From Solirubrobacter deserti (lineage in GTDB: Bacteria; Actinomycetota; Thermoleophilia; Solirubrobacterales; Solirubrobacteraceae), in contig NZ_JAPCID010000020.1 of assembly GCF_027587175.1 (NCBI RefSeq), positions 56,269 through 120,268 on the forward strand: DNA of 64,000 bases. The letters run 5' to 3'. The notes below the pieces were generated by a model that was not told the origin of the DNA, did no database searches, and was given only the letters and a program-made list of their open reading frames with translations. A program made the translations under genes and the position numbers. This document shows positions 8,550 through 19,800 of this stretch, piece by piece (position 1 is the first letter of the stretch; each line of letters begins with the position of its first letter).

Positions 8550-9284
8550 TTACGTCGCGAACAGGATCACGGCGACGAACGTGGCGCCGATGACCACGAT
8601 CCAGCGCAGGACCTCGGACGGGACCTTGCGCCCGTACTTGGCGGCGACCTGCGCGCCGAGGATGGAGCCGAGCGCGATCAGACCCGCGGCCTCCCAGGCG
8701 ACGTCGGCGACGAGGATGAACAGCAGCGCCGACACGCCGTTCGCCACCGCCGTCAGCACGATCTTGACCGCGTTCAGCCGCTGCAGCTCGTCCGGGTAGC
8801 AGAAGCGCAGCAGCGACATCAGGATGATCCCCTGCGCCGCGCCGAAGTAGCCGCCGTAGATGCCGGTGGCGAACGACGCAGTCAGCCCAGCGCCGTTGCG
8901 CTCGCTGTCGGCGTGCGCGTCCGGCGTGCGCTTGACGGCCATCAGCACGGCCGCGATGAGGATCAGGACCGGGACGATCGCGTCGAACACCGACTGGGGC
9001 AGCTCCAACAGCAGGATGCCGCCGAGCAGCGCGCCGAAGGTCGTGCCGATGGCGAGGAAGCCGACGCGCCGCCACTGTCCGCACAGCTCGCGCCGGTAGC
9101 CGACCGCCCCGCTGATCCCGCCGAGCACCAGCCCGACCCCGTTGGAGACGTTCGCCACGACGGGCGCGTAGCCGACGGCGAGCAGCGTCGGGAACGTGAT
9201 CAGCGAGCCGGAGCCGACGATCGTGTTCACGCCGCCGGCCGCAAACCCCGCCGCGGCCACCGCGACCGCCTCGGCGAACGTCAC
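8550..9284 (-). CDS. TauE/SafE-family membrane permease (putative sulfite or organosulfonate exporter)
   Basis: 244 residues with about eight membrane segments and the two-half repeat of the TauE/SafE family: GFAAGGVNTIVGSGSLITFP in the first half and FATGIYGGYFGAAQGIILMS in the second. It moves small anions, with sulfite, sulfoacetate or similar proposed for relatives. It overlaps the upstream membrane-protein gene by 4 bases and sits in the thiE-led run of genes. Real substrate unknown. Confidence 0.88.
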   Translation of the reverse strand: MTFAEAVAVAAAGFAAGGVNTIVGSGSLITFPTLLAVGYAPVVANVSNGVGLVLGGISGAVGYRRELCGQWRRVGFLAIGTTFGALLGGILLLELPQSVFDAIVPVLILIAAVLMAVKRTPDAHADSERNGAGLTASFATGIYGGYFGAAQGIILMSLLRFCYPDELQRLNAVKIVLTAVANGVSALLFILVADVAWEAAGLIALGSILGAQVAAKYGRKVPSEVLRWIVVIGATFVAVILFAT

Positions 9285-9850
9285 TGCTTGGGCACCTGCA
9301 GGCGCGCCATCACGCGGATCAGCAACCAGAACACGGGGCCGCTGACCGCGATGACGAGCAGGGCGGCCGCCGCGGCCAGGAGGCTGCCCGCGAGCAAGAG
9401 CGAAAGCGCGGCGAAGACGATCGCGAGCGCGAGCAGCGCCTCGACCAGCACGACGACGGCGTAGATGCGCTGCCAGAGCCCGGCGGCGAGCGCCAGGCCG
9501 CCGACGACGAAGGCCGCCGCGTAGGCGAAGTGGTCCTCTGTGGCGGCGAGGATCGCGTTGGCGCCGCAGATCACCAGGACGACGACGATCGCCAGGATCA
9601 GGCCGAGCGGGCGCTCGTCCGGGCCGAGCGGCGTGAGCTGCGCGCGGATCGCCTCGTCGCGGGCGCGGCCGCGCGCGTAGCCGCGCTGCATGCCCGACGG
9701 CGCGCGGTCGGCTTCGGCCTGCTCGCGCGCGAAGTCGCGGCGCGCGGCCTCGCGCGCCGCCTCCAGCCTCGCGGCCTCTTCGCGCGGCGCGGCCGCCGGC
9801 GCGTCTTCGTGCGCCGGCTCCTCCTCGTGCGGCCGCTCAGTGCCCGGCAC
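9281..9850 (-). CDS. Membrane protein of unknown function
   Basis: 189 residues. The first 85 are charged, rich in Glu/Ala/Arg and probably helical or coiled-coil on the cytoplasmic side. Four hydrophobic segments follow, for example LGLILAIVVVLVICGANAIL and LLALAIVFAALSLLLAGSLL. It overlaps thiE by 14 bases upstream and tauE by 4 bases downstream. No family recognised. Confidence 0.72.
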   Translation of the reverse strand: MPGTERPHEEEPAHEDAPAAAPREEAARLEAAREAARRDFAREQAEADRAPSGMQRGYARGRARDEAIRAQLTPLGPDERPLGLILAIVVVLVICGANAILAATEDHFAYAAAFVVGGLALAAGLWQRIYAVVVLVEALLALAIVFAALSLLLAGSLLAAAAALLVIAVSGPVFWLLIRVMARLQVPKQ

Positions 9851-10463
9851 GTGCGGGCTCCTCCAGCGCGGCCCGCAGCTCCCGCGCGGCGGCCTCCGGG
9901 TCCTCGGCCTCGGTGATCGCGCGCACGACGACGATCCGCGTCGCGCCGCGCTCGACCACCTCGTGCACGTTGCCGGCGTCCAGCCCGCCGATCGCGAACC
10001 AGGGCTTGTTGACCGCGCTCGCGGCGTGCGCCACGTAGTGCAGGCCCGCCGCGGGGCGGCCCGGCTTGGTCGGCGTGGTGTGGACGGGGCCGACGGCGAG
10101 GTAGTCGACTTCCGGGTCCGCGTCGGCGGCCTGCGCCTGCGCGGGCGCGTGCGTGGAGCGGCCGACGACGCGGTCGGGGCCGATCAGCGCGCGGGCCTCG
10201 GCGGGCGTCATGTCGTCCTGGCCGACGTGGACGCCGTCGGCACGGGTCGCTTCCACCAGGTCGGGGCGGTCGTTGAGGATGAACAGCGCGTCGTGGCCGG
10301 TGAACGCGCGCGCGGCCTCGATGAGCTGCTCGTCGTCCAGCGTCTTGTCGCGCAGCTGGATCAGGTCGGCGCCGCCGCGGACGGCGGCCGCGATCCAGTC
10401 GCGGGGGCGCGCGGGGCAGACGAGGTACAGGCGCGCGGTGGACAGACGCTCGCGTGGAGTCAC
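9837..10463 (-). CDS. thiE: Thiamine-phosphate synthase
   Basis: 208 residues forming a TIM barrel. Markers are GADLIQLRDKTLDDEQLIEA, the FILNDRPDL motif, DGVHVGQDDM, the GPVHTTPTKPG phosphate-binding loop and AIGGLDAGN. The enzyme joins HMP-diphosphate and the thiazole phosphate carboxylate to make thiamine phosphate. It is divergent from thiO. The TPP riboswitch between them is on the opposite strand, so thiE needs another control, yet its promoter must overlap the riboswitch DNA. First gene of a six-gene overlapping run. Confidence 0.93.
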   Translation of the reverse strand: MTPRERLSTARLYLVCPARPRDWIAAAVRGGADLIQLRDKTLDDEQLIEAARAFTGHDALFILNDRPDLVEATRADGVHVGQDDMTPAEARALIGPDRVVGRSTHAPAQAQAADADPEVDYLAVGPVHTTPTKPGRPAAGLHYVAHAASAVNKPWFAIGGLDAGNVHEVVERGATRIVVVRAITEAEDPEAAARELRAALEEPARAGH

Positions 10464-10490
10464 CCACCAGGGGATACCATGAACGGCTCA

Positions 10491-10578
10491 TGCACGGGAG
10501 CCCGCAGACGGGCTGAGAGGGCGCCAGCGGGGCGCCGACCGTCGAACCTGATCCGGGTCGTGCCGGCGTAGGGAGGCA
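10491..10578 (+). promoter_or_regulatory. TPP riboswitch (THI box)
   Basis: All conserved elements are present in order: CACGGGAGCC, GGGCTGAGAGG, then GAACCTGATCCGGGT and GCCGGCGTAGGGAGG. An extra GGCGCC/GGCGCC stem lies in the P3 region. The element ends in GGGAGG, which doubles as the ribosome binding site of thiO about 10 bases upstream of its GTG. Ligand binding would therefore be expected to hide that site and reduce translation of thiO-thiS-thiG. I see no separate terminator hairpin. Confidence 0.95.
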
Positions 10579-10586
10579 AGGACGTA

Positions 10587-11683
10587 GTGGCAGTGCAGTC
10601 AGAGAGCTTCGACGTCGCCGTCGTGGGTGGCGGTCCGATCGGGCTCGCGTGTGCGTGGCGGGCGCAGGAGCGCGGCGCGCGGGTGGTCGTGCTCGACGCG
10701 GGCGAGCCGGGCGCGTGGCACGTCGCGGCGGGGATGCTCGCGCCGGTGTCGGAGGCCGAGTTCGGCGAGGGCGATCTGCTGCAGCTGGGGCTCGAGAGCG
10801 CGCGCCGGTACCCGGCGTTCTGCGCGGGGCTGGAGGACCCGGGGCTGCGGTCCGTGGGGACGCTGGTGGTCGCGCGCGACAGCGACGAGGCGGCGGCCTT
10901 GGACCGGCTGGCCGAGTTCCGGCGTGGGCTGGACTTGCCGGTCTCGCGGCTGCGGCCGTCTCAGGCGCGCCGGTTGGAGCCCGCCTTGGCGCCGACCGTC
11001 CGGCTCGCGCTGGAGATCGAGTCCGATCATTCGATCGATCCGCGCAAGCTGGTCGCGGCGCTCGCGCGGGTCGTGGACGTGCGCCGGGCGCGGGTGACGG
11101 GGCTGCGGGTGGCGGGGGAGCGCGTGACGGGCGTGCTGACCGCCGACGGTGTGGTCGCGGCCGAGCAGGTCGTGGTCGCCGCGGGGGTGGACGTCGCGCG
11201 GCTGGACCTGCCGGAGAGCGCACGCGTGCCGGTGCGGCCGGTCAAGGGTCAGGTCCTGCGGCTGCGTGATCCGCGCGGGCCGGGGCTCGTAGAGCGCACG
11301 ATCCGCGGCGAGCAGGCGTACTTCGTCCCGCGCGGCGACGGGCGCTACGTGCTCGGCGCGACCATGGAGGAGCGCGGTTGGGACCGGATGCCGACGGCGG
11401 GCGGCGTGTACGAGCTGCTGCGGGACATGAGTGAGGTGGTCCCGGGCGTGTTCGAGCTCGAGATCGAGGAGCTGCTCGCCGGGCTGCGGCCCGCGACGCC
11501 CGACAACGTGCCGGCGATCGGCCCGGGCGCGCTGGACGGGCTCGTGTGGGCGACGGGGCACTTCCGCAACGGGATCCTGCTCGCGCCGGTCACGGCGGAT
11601 CTCGTCGCGTCTGTCCTGAACGACGAGGCGCTGCCGGACTGGGCGGCGCCCGCCAACCCCCAACGCTTCGCCGGAGTCGCCGC

Positions 11684-11687
<4 letters not shown>
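10587..11687 (+). CDS. thiO: Glycine oxidase ThiO
   Basis: 366 residues from GTG 10587 (a second GTG at 10593 is possible). The N-terminal FAD Rossmann motif is VAVVGGGPIGLACAW. The D-amino acid oxidase-type fold continues with HVAAGMLAPVSEAEF, the SDHSIDPRKLV region and the C-terminal LLAGLRPATPDNVPAIGP and ATGHFRNGILLAP motifs. It oxidises glycine to the imine used for the thiazole ring. Directly under the TPP riboswitch; its TGA overlaps the thiS ATG. Confidence 0.93.
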
Positions 11688-12674
<987 letters not shown>

Positions 12675-12781
12675 CACACATTTGGTGCACCCGCGCGTAG
12701 ATCCGTAACAGCGGTCCGCGAGAACATCACCGGGTGCGGTCGCGAAGCTTCCTCACAGGCAGTTTTCCGACCGCACCCACC

Positions 12782-13630
12782 GTGGATCAGGCGATCGCGG
12801 CCCTCGCCGAGCGCCAGCACGGTCTGATCACGACCGCGCAACTCGCTCGCATCGGACTGGACACCGCGGCGCTGACGAAGCGCGCTCGGGCCGGGCGGTT
12901 GCGCCGCGTGTACCGCGCGGTCTACTCCGTCGGCCCGCTTTCCCGCGACGCCGAGCTGATGGCCGTGGCCCTCCTCGGTGGCCCGGACACGCTGATCAGC
13001 CACTGGGCCGGCGCGGAGCTCCTAGACCTCACACGCCGCCGCGCCCCCCTCATCGATGCCCTTGTCCCGAGCAAGCGTCAGTCACCGCCGGGCACGAAGT
13101 TCCACCGGGCAACGATCGATCCGAGGGACCGCACCGACCGCCGAGGCATCCCCGTCACCACCGTCGCCCGCCTCATCGTCGACCTGACCGACGTCGTCAC
13201 CGTCCCGCACGAGATCACCGCCGTCATCCGCGAGGCCGCGTTCAAAGGCCTCTACTCCCTCCTCGCCACCCAAGACGCGATCGAGCGCAACCTCGGCCGG
13301 AAGATCAGGACGGCGCGCGAAGCGATCGAGCTCTACGAATCCGGCTCGGCCGGTACCAGGAGCCGGGAAGAGGTCAAGGCCATCACCCTCCTCAAAGCCG
13401 CGGGCCTCCCCGAGCCCCTCGTCAACACGAGGCTCCTCGGCGAGGAAGTCGACTTCCACTGGCCGGCCCGCAAGCTCGTCATCGAGCTGGACGGCCCCGG
13501 GCACTCCCGCGCCCCGATCCGCCGCGACGACGCGCGCCGCGACCGGCTCCTGCGCGATGCCGGCTGGACGATCGAGCGGGTGTCCGAGCCCGAGGACGTG
13601 GTTCAGCGCCTCTTGGCGCGCGCCGTGTAG
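12782..13630 (+). CDS. AbiEi-like antitoxin domain fused to DUF559 (Vsr-like) nuclease domain
   Basis: About 282 residues from GTG 12782; an earlier GTG at 12734 adds a 16-residue leader that does not resemble the family. The N-terminal winged-helix of AbiEi-type proteins includes AERQHGLITTAQLARIGLDT and RLRRVYRAVYSVG. A middle domain follows, then a DUF559/PD-(D/E)xK-like C-terminus with EEVDFHWPARKLVIELDGPG and DDARRDRLLRDAGWTIERVS. Such stand-alone proteins are abundant in actinobacteria. No cognate toxin is adjacent. Its 3' end overlaps the convergent gene at 13603 by 28 bases. Confidence 0.8.
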   Translation: MDQAIAALAERQHGLITTAQLARIGLDTAALTKRARAGRLRRVYRAVYSVGPLSRDAELMAVALLGGPDTLISHWAGAELLDLTRRRAPLIDALVPSKRQSPPGTKFHRATIDPRDRTDRRGIPVTTVARLIVDLTDVVTVPHEITAVIREAAFKGLYSLLATQDAIERNLGRKIRTAREAIELYESGSAGTRSREEVKAITLLKAAGLPEPLVNTRLLGEEVDFHWPARKLVIELDGPGHSRAPIRRDDARRDRLLRDAGWTIERVSEPEDVVQRLLARAV

Positions 13631-16600
13631 GTCTTGCCCTTGCGCAGCACCGTGCGGGTCTTCTTGACCAAGTCCCGCACCTCGACGCTGCCGACCGCCA
13701 CGCGCGTGAACGTGGTGGTGCACGTGTCCTCGACGAGCCAGCGCGTGCCGCGCACGGTCGCGGCGCTGTACTTGCCGGACGTGCGGAACGCGCCCTTGCC
13801 GTCGCCCCAGAGGCGGCGCTTCTTGGGCTTGCTCTGCGCGAGGCGCGCCTGCTGGCCCCGCGGGCAGCCGGTGAGGCGTTCGCTGAGCTTGAGCTCGGTG
13901 ATCCCGCCCTTCTGGGTGACGATGAAGATGCCGCCGTAGAAGTCCGCGGTCTCCGCCGGCGCGCCGGGTCGCGGGATCGAGGTGAGCGTGACGCGGCCGG
14001 CGCGGACGTCGACCTCAGAGCCGTTCGGGATGCCCGTGGTGACGTCCAGCGGCGCGAAGCTCAGCGCGCCGCGCGGCTTGACGAGCACGGTGCCCTGCGC
14101 CGGCGCGACGACGATCGTCTGGTTCGGGACGGGCGTCGGCGCCGGCGCGGGGGTCGGCGTGGGTGTGCCTGGCCCTGGGCCCGGGCCGGCCTGCGGCTGC
14201 GCGACGGTGAACTCACGCCGGCTCTCGGAGCGGTTCCCGGCGGCGTCGGTCACCCGCACGAAGAACACGTACCCGCCGGGCGCGAGCGCGTTGAAGGTCT
14301 TGGGCGAGACGCAGGCCGCGTACGCGCCCGGTCCGTCCGGCCCGTCGAGCCGGCATTCGGTCGTGGGCTCGGACGCGGTGAACGCGAACACCGGGTTCGC
14401 GTCGGTCGCGCCGCTCGGGCCCGTCAGCTCGAGCTCCGGCGGCGAGCCGGTGTTGACGGTCGCGATCCGCGGCGGGGTGGACCCGCCACTCTCGTTTCCG
14501 GCCGCGTCGCGCGCCCGCGCGGTGTAGCTGTGGGTCCCGTTCGCGACGCCGGTGAGCGTGTGGGTCCAGGCCGCGTTCGCGTCGGCGGTCGTCGTCGCGA
14601 GCGCGGTGGCGCCGTCGAAGAGCTCCACCGTCGCGCCGGCCTCGGAGCGGCCGGACAGCGTGACCGTCGCCCCGTTCACCACGGCCTCGGCCATGGTGGG
14701 CGCGGCCGGCGCGACCGTGTCCACGCGGAACGTGCGGACGGTCGGGTCGCTGGTATTCCCGGCGCCGTCGCGGGCCGTCACCGAGTAGACGTGGGTGTCG
14801 TCGGTGACGACCGCGAGCGGGATCGACCACGTCCCGGCCCCGGTGACCGTGGCCGTGCCGCGGAAGAACTGCCCCTCCCGGATCTCGATCGAGGCCCCCG
14901 CCTCCGCGGTGCCGGACACGGTCACCGACCTTGTCCGCACCCACTGGTTCTGCGCCGGATAGGCGACGGCCGGCGGGCTCGGCCTGACCGTGTCGACCGT
15001 CCAGGCGCGCGTGGCCGGCGATGCGTCGAAGTTCCCGGCGGCGTCGTGCGCGCGGACCTGGAACGTGTGCGGCCCCTGCGCGAGCCCGGTGTAGTTGACC
15101 GGGCAGGCGCCGAACGCCGCGCCGTCCAGCGAGCACTGGAACGTCGCGCCCGGCTCGCTCGTGTAGGTGAACGCCGCGCTGGTGGAGGCCACAGGTCCCG
15201 ACGGCCCGGAGCCGATCGTCGTGTCCGGCGCCGTCCGGTCGACGCTGAACGCCCGCGTCACCGTGTTGCCCACGACGCCCGCGGCGTCGCGCGCACGGAC
15301 GCGGAACGTCCGCCCGCCCTCGGCGAGCGGCGCGGTCGTGTGCGGGCTCGTGCACGTGGCGAACGCGTCGGAGTCGACGGCGCACTCGAACGTCGACCCG
15401 GCCTCGTTCGAGCTGAACGTGAACGTCGGCGTGGCGTCGTTGGTCGGGCCGTCAGGCCCGCCGGTGAGCGTCGTGGTCGGCGCGCCCGCGGCGTTGACGA
15501 CGAACGTCCGCATCGCCACCGGTGGGTTCGGGAACGCCGCGCTGACGGCGCGCACCGAGAATGTGTACGGCCCGTCGGCGAGGCTCGCGTACGGCTGCGC
15601 GTTCTCCTTGTAACACGTCTCCCAGCTCGCGGTCTGGCCCGGCCCGGTGAGGTCGCACTGCACCGTCACGCCGGGCTCGTTGGCGCGGAAGTCGAACTGG
15701 ACGTTGGTCGCCGTGACGGTCCCGCTCGGGCCGCCGGTGATCGTGACCGTCGCGGCCTGGTCGACTTCGAACGCGCCCGCGTCGCACGCCGTGCCCTGCG
15801 GCCGGGAGAGGCCGCGCTGGTCGGTCCCCTCGCACGGCGTGTCGCCGAGCGGCATGCGGTTGAAGGCGGCGCCGGCGGTGGTGATCGGGAGCACGTCGAT
15901 CTGGCCGCCCTGGTTGCTGAGCGCGTTCGCGAGGCCGGGAGTGAGCTTGCCGGGCGCCAGGCCGCAGTCCGTGTCGTCCTCGACGTTGAAGTTGCCGTCG
16001 GTGAGCGGCGCCGAGCAGTTGACGGTGGTGCCGTCGGCGAGGTTGCGGGCGATGATGCTGCCCGTCGCGCCCGTGGCGCCGCTGGGCACGATGCCGCCGA
16101 CGCTGCGGCTGCCGCCGTCGTTGTCGGCGATCGTCGAGCGGGTGAGCGTGACGAGCGCGCCACTGCCCGTCGACAGCAGGCCGCCGACCCCGCTCGCCGA
16201 GCTGGCCGTGTTGTTGAAGATCGTCGTGTCCGTGAGCGCGATCCAGCCGTCCTGGTTGGCGAGCTCGGACCCGCCGACGTTGTGGATGCCGGCGCCGCCG
16301 AGCCCGGTCGACGCGTTGTTGTCGATCAGCACGTTGTCGCCGACCACACGCCCGAGATTGTTCGCGATGCCGCCGCCGCGGCTGGCGGTGCTGCTGGAGA
16401 TCCGTACGTCCTGCAGCGTGACGAAGCCCTGGTTGACGTAGAGCGCGCCGCCGTCGGTGACGTCGCCGCCGCCGGACAGCCCGTTGCGCAGCCAGACGTT
16501 GCTGAGCGCCAGCTGCCCGTTCGCACCCACCCGGAACGGCCGGTGCTTGTCGCCGCCGTCGATGACCGTCGTCCGCGCGCTGGCGCCCGTGATCGTGAGC

Positions 16601-16836
16601 TGCGTGCCGACCGTGTAGTCGGCGGCGATGGTGATGGTTCCCGCCGGCAGCTCGATCGTGTCCGCCCCGGGTGCCCGCTCCGCGGCCTCGATCGCGGCCC
16701 GCAGCGTCGTGCAGGTCGTGCCCGAGCACGCTCCGCCCGGGTCACCCGTGCCCGTGACGGTGTACGTGGCCGCCTGTGCCGGAGCCGCGCACAGCAGCGT
16801 CGCGATCGAGGTGATGAACGCTGCACGCCAGCCCAC
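13603..16836 (-). CDS. Secreted beta-helix, Ig-repeat, FecR-like domain protein (paralogue 4 of 4)
   Basis: 1077 residues. A signal peptide (1-22) is followed by the CTTLRAAIEAAERAPGAD opening of the right-handed parallel beta-helix, which runs to about residue 355. It closes with the choice-of-anchor Q-type DQRGLSRPQGTACDAGAFEV. Six Ig-like repeats follow, for example TTIGSGPSGPVASTSAAFTY and the AFATCTSPHTTAPLAEGG pattern. A TPTPAPAPTPVP linker leads to a FecR-like beta domain and then the shared C-terminal module (GDGKGAFRTSGKYSAATVRG with flanking cysteines and basic end ARAKRR). It is the last of four tandem paralogues, 53 bases after the previous one. Probably cell-surface; ligand unknown. 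Confidence 0.88.
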   Translation of the reverse strand: MGWRAAFITSIATLLCAAPAQAATYTVTGTGDPGGACSGTTCTTLRAAIEAAERAPGADTIELPAGTITIAADYTVGTQLTITGASARTTVIDGGDKHRPFRVGANGQLALSNVWLRNGLSGGGDVTDGGALYVNQGFVTLQDVRISSSTASRGGGIANNLGRVVGDNVLIDNNASTGLGGAGIHNVGGSELANQDGWIALTDTTIFNNTASSASGVGGLLSTGSGALVTLTRSTIADNDGGSRSVGGIVPSGATGATGSIIARNLADGTTVNCSAPLTDGNFNVEDDTDCGLAPGKLTPGLANALSNQGGQIDVLPITTAGAAFNRMPLGDTPCEGTDQRGLSRPQGTACDAGAFEVDQAATVTITGGPSGTVTATNVQFDFRANEPGVTVQCDLTGPGQTASWETCYKENAQPYASLADGPYTFSVRAVSAAFPNPPVAMRTFVVNAAGAPTTTLTGGPDGPTNDATPTFTFSSNEAGSTFECAVDSDAFATCTSPHTTAPLAEGGRTFRVRARDAAGVVGNTVTRAFSVDRTAPDTTIGSGPSGPVASTSAAFTYTSEPGATFQCSLDGAAFGACPVNYTGLAQGPHTFQVRAHDAAGNFDASPATRAWTVDTVRPSPPAVAYPAQNQWVRTRSVTVSGTAEAGASIEIREGQFFRGTATVTGAGTWSIPLAVVTDDTHVYSVTARDGAGNTSDPTVRTFRVDTVAPAAPTMAEAVVNGATVTLSGRSEAGATVELFDGATALATTTADANAAWTHTLTGVANGTHSYTARARDAAGNESGGSTPPRIATVNTGSPPELELTGPSGATDANPVFAFTASEPTTECRLDGPDGPGAYAACVSPKTFNALAPGGYVFFVRVTDAAGNRSESRREFTVAQPQAGPGPGPGTPTPTPAPAPTPVPNQTIVVAPAQGTVLVKPRGALSFAPLDVTTGIPNGSEVDVRAGRVTLTSIPRPGAPAETADFYGGIFIVTQKGGITELKLSERLTGCPRGQQARLAQSKPKKRRLWGDGKGAFRTSGKYSAATVRGTRWLVEDTCTTTFTRVAVGSVEVRDLVKKTRTVLRKGKTYTARAKRR
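13745..13809 (-). repeat. 65-base coding repeat, copy in paralogue 4
   Basis: This segment encodes part of the shared C-terminal module. It differs from the copy at 17020-17084 at only two bases and from the copy at 21316-21380 at three. A 44-base core is identical in these three copies, including third codon positions. Confidence 0.9.
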
Positions 16837-16889
16837 CTGCCGACCCTAACCGCATTGTCAGGCGCCGGACAAGGCCGTTCGGGCAGGTC

Positions 16890-19800
16890 TTAGCGCGCTT
16901 TGGCCAGATACTTGCGGCCGGCGCGGACGAGCACCGTCTTCTTGCGGTCGCGCACGGCGACCACGCCGCTCGTCACCCGCGTGAGCGTGCCCGCGCAGGA
17001 ATCCTCCACGAGCCACTTGGTGCCACGCACGGTCGCGGCGCTGTACTTGCCGGACGTGCGGAACGCGCCCTTGCCGTCACCCCACAGCTTGCGCTTGGAG
17101 GCCTTCTTCTGGGCCGCGGACGCCCTGCCCTTCTTCTTCGGGCACGGCGCGAGCTCCTCGGTGAGCTTGAGGTCGAGCACCTTGCCGCGCTGCGTGACCT
17201 GGAAGATGCCGCCGTAGAACAGGGCGATCTGAACCTTGCCCGGCTCGCTCTCGAAGCGCAGCTGCACGCGGCCGTTGCGCGCGTCGATCTCCGACCCGAG
17301 CGGGATGTCGTCGATCGACCGCAGCTCCACGAACGACGGGAACCCCGGCAGCTTGACGAGGATCCGGCCGGAGACGGGCCGCGACACGACCGTCTCGCCC
17401 GCCTCGGGCTGCGGGGTCGGCGTCGCCGTCGGCGTGACGGGCGCGGCGCTCGGCGCGGGCGTCGGCGTCGGCGTCTGCGTCTGCGCCGCGACGGCCGCGA
17501 CCGCGAACGTCGTGGCGGGGGAGTCCGTCGCGTTCCCGGCCGCGTCGACCGTGCGCAGCCTGAACGTGTGCGCGCCGGGAGCGAGGCCCGCGTACGTCTG
17601 CGGCGAGGCGCACGGCTCGAACGCGCCGTCGTCGAGGCTGCAGGCGTAAGTGACGCCCGGCTCGTCGGCGGCGAACGTGAACACGCCCGGCTCGCCCGCG
17701 GTGACCGCGGTCGCGGCCGGCGGCGTACGGTCCACGCGCCAGACGTGCGTCGCCACCGCGCCGCGCCTGCCGTCCGGGTCGACGGCGACGACCTTCAGCT
17801 CGTGCGGGCCCTCAGCCAGGTTCTCGTACGCCGCCGGGCAGTCGGTGAACTCGGGGTCGCCATCGAGCGCGCAGGTGAACCGCGGGTTCGGGAACTCGGA
17901 GGCGAAGGTGAAGGCCGCGGTCGTCTCGCGCGTGACCGCCGGGGGGCCGGACACGATCGTGGTCGCGGCCGCCCGATAGGTGACGGTCACGGGCGCCGAC
18001 GGGGCGGAGCGGTTACCGGCGTCGTCGACGGTCACGGCCGTGAAGGTGTGCGCCCCCGGGGTGAGCGAGACGTCGAGGAACCACTCGCCGCTGCCCTCAT
18101 TGACGATCCGTGCGCGTCCGACGAGCGTCGTGCCGTCGAAGATCTCGACCTCGCTGAGCCGCTCGGTCGTGCCCTCGAGGGTGATCTCCGGCGTGGTGAC
18201 CTCAGTGCCGCTCGGGGGCGAGTCGATCGTCGGCGGCGCGGGATCGACCGTGTCGATGTCGAACGCGAACGTCCGCTCTTCCTCCTCCTCGATGCCGGAG
18301 GCGTCAGCGCCGCGCACCCGCAGCGTATGGTTGCCGTCGCTCAGCGCGGGCGCCGTGAACGCGGGCCCGCAGGGGACGGCGACGTCGTCGATCCAGCACG
18401 TGTACTGCGTGCCGCCGGTCAGCGTGAACGCCGGCGTGTTGTCGCTCGCCGGGGTGTCCCACTTGACGGTCGTCTGGAACGGGCCGCGGTAGATGAACGT
18501 GCGCCCGACCGGCGCCGACGAGTTGCCCGCTCGGTCGACGGCGCGCAGCGCCCAGGTGTACGTCTGCCCGACGATCAGGTCGTACGTGTCCGTGCAGGAC
18601 GCGGTGTTGCCGTTGAGCGTGCACTCGAGCCGCGCCTCGGGGTCCGGCGAGGCGGGCGCGAACAGGATGCCGCTCGAGCCCGTGTACCGCGGCGGGGCGG
18701 CCAGCGCCACGGTCGGCGGGGTCTTGTCGACGATGATCCTGCGGGCGACGCCCGCGGACTGCCCGGCCGCGTTGGTCGCGTAGATCGAGAAGGCGTAGTC
18801 GCCGGGATCGGCCTCGAACTCGATGTGCCACTCGCCGTCGATGACCGCGGTGCCGCCGAAGACGTTGGTGCTCGTCGCCGCGTAGACGGTCGTGCCGTTG
18901 GCGCCGGTGCCACGGAACGTCACGGTGCCGTTCGAGTAGCTGACCTGCCCCTGCGGCGTCGTGACCACCGGCACGGCCGGCAGATCCGCGTTGATGGTGA
19001 AGGTGTGGCTCTCCGCGCTCTGATCGACGTTGCCGGCGCGGTCGCGCGCACGCACGTGGAACGTGTACCTGCCGTTCTGCAAGCCGTTGTACGGGTGACC
19101 GTCGGCGGAGCACGGGTGCTCGGTCTCGGTGACGCCTGGCCCGGTCAGCCAGCACGTGAACGTGGAACCCGGCTCGAGGGTGCTGTAGGTGAACAACGGG
19201 TTCGCGTCGTTGGTCGGGTCGGTCGGCGCCGTGTCGATCCGCGTCTCCGGCGCGGTGCGGTCGGCGTGCACGACCAGATAGTTGGGGTCCGAGCGGTTGC
19301 CCGCCGCGTCCACGGCCGGTACTTGCAGGACGAGGTCGCCCTCCGGGATGTCCACGGTCGCCGTCCACGCGCCCTGGGCGTCGGCCTCGGCGGTGGCGAG
19401 CAGTTCGGGGCCGAGCGAGATGGGGAGCGTCACGCCCGGCTCGGCGGTGCCCGAGAGCTGGAGCGAGGTGGCGCTCGTGTAGCTCTCGTTCGCGGGCTGC
19501 AGGATCACGGGCATCGCGGGCGGGGTGCGGTCGACGACGAACTCACGCGTGGCCGTCTCGCTGTCGCTGCCGGCCGCGTCGGTGGCCTGGACCTGGAACT
19601 CGTGCCGGCCGGTCGCGAGGCCGTCGACCCGGTAGGGCGAGGTGCAGGGCAGGAACGGAAGGTCGCCGTTGTCGGGCGTGAGCACGCGGCAGTGGTACTC
19701 CGCCACCGGCTCGGATGCCGTGAACGCGAACTCGGCCTCCTGGGCGTTGGTCGCCGCCGGGCCGGAGGTGATCGTCACGACGGGCGCCACGCTGTCGACG

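Noticed and set aside
10479..10571. Short frame upstream of thiO (MNGSCTGARRR...)
   Set aside because: It coincides with the conserved TPP riboswitch and is not protein-like.
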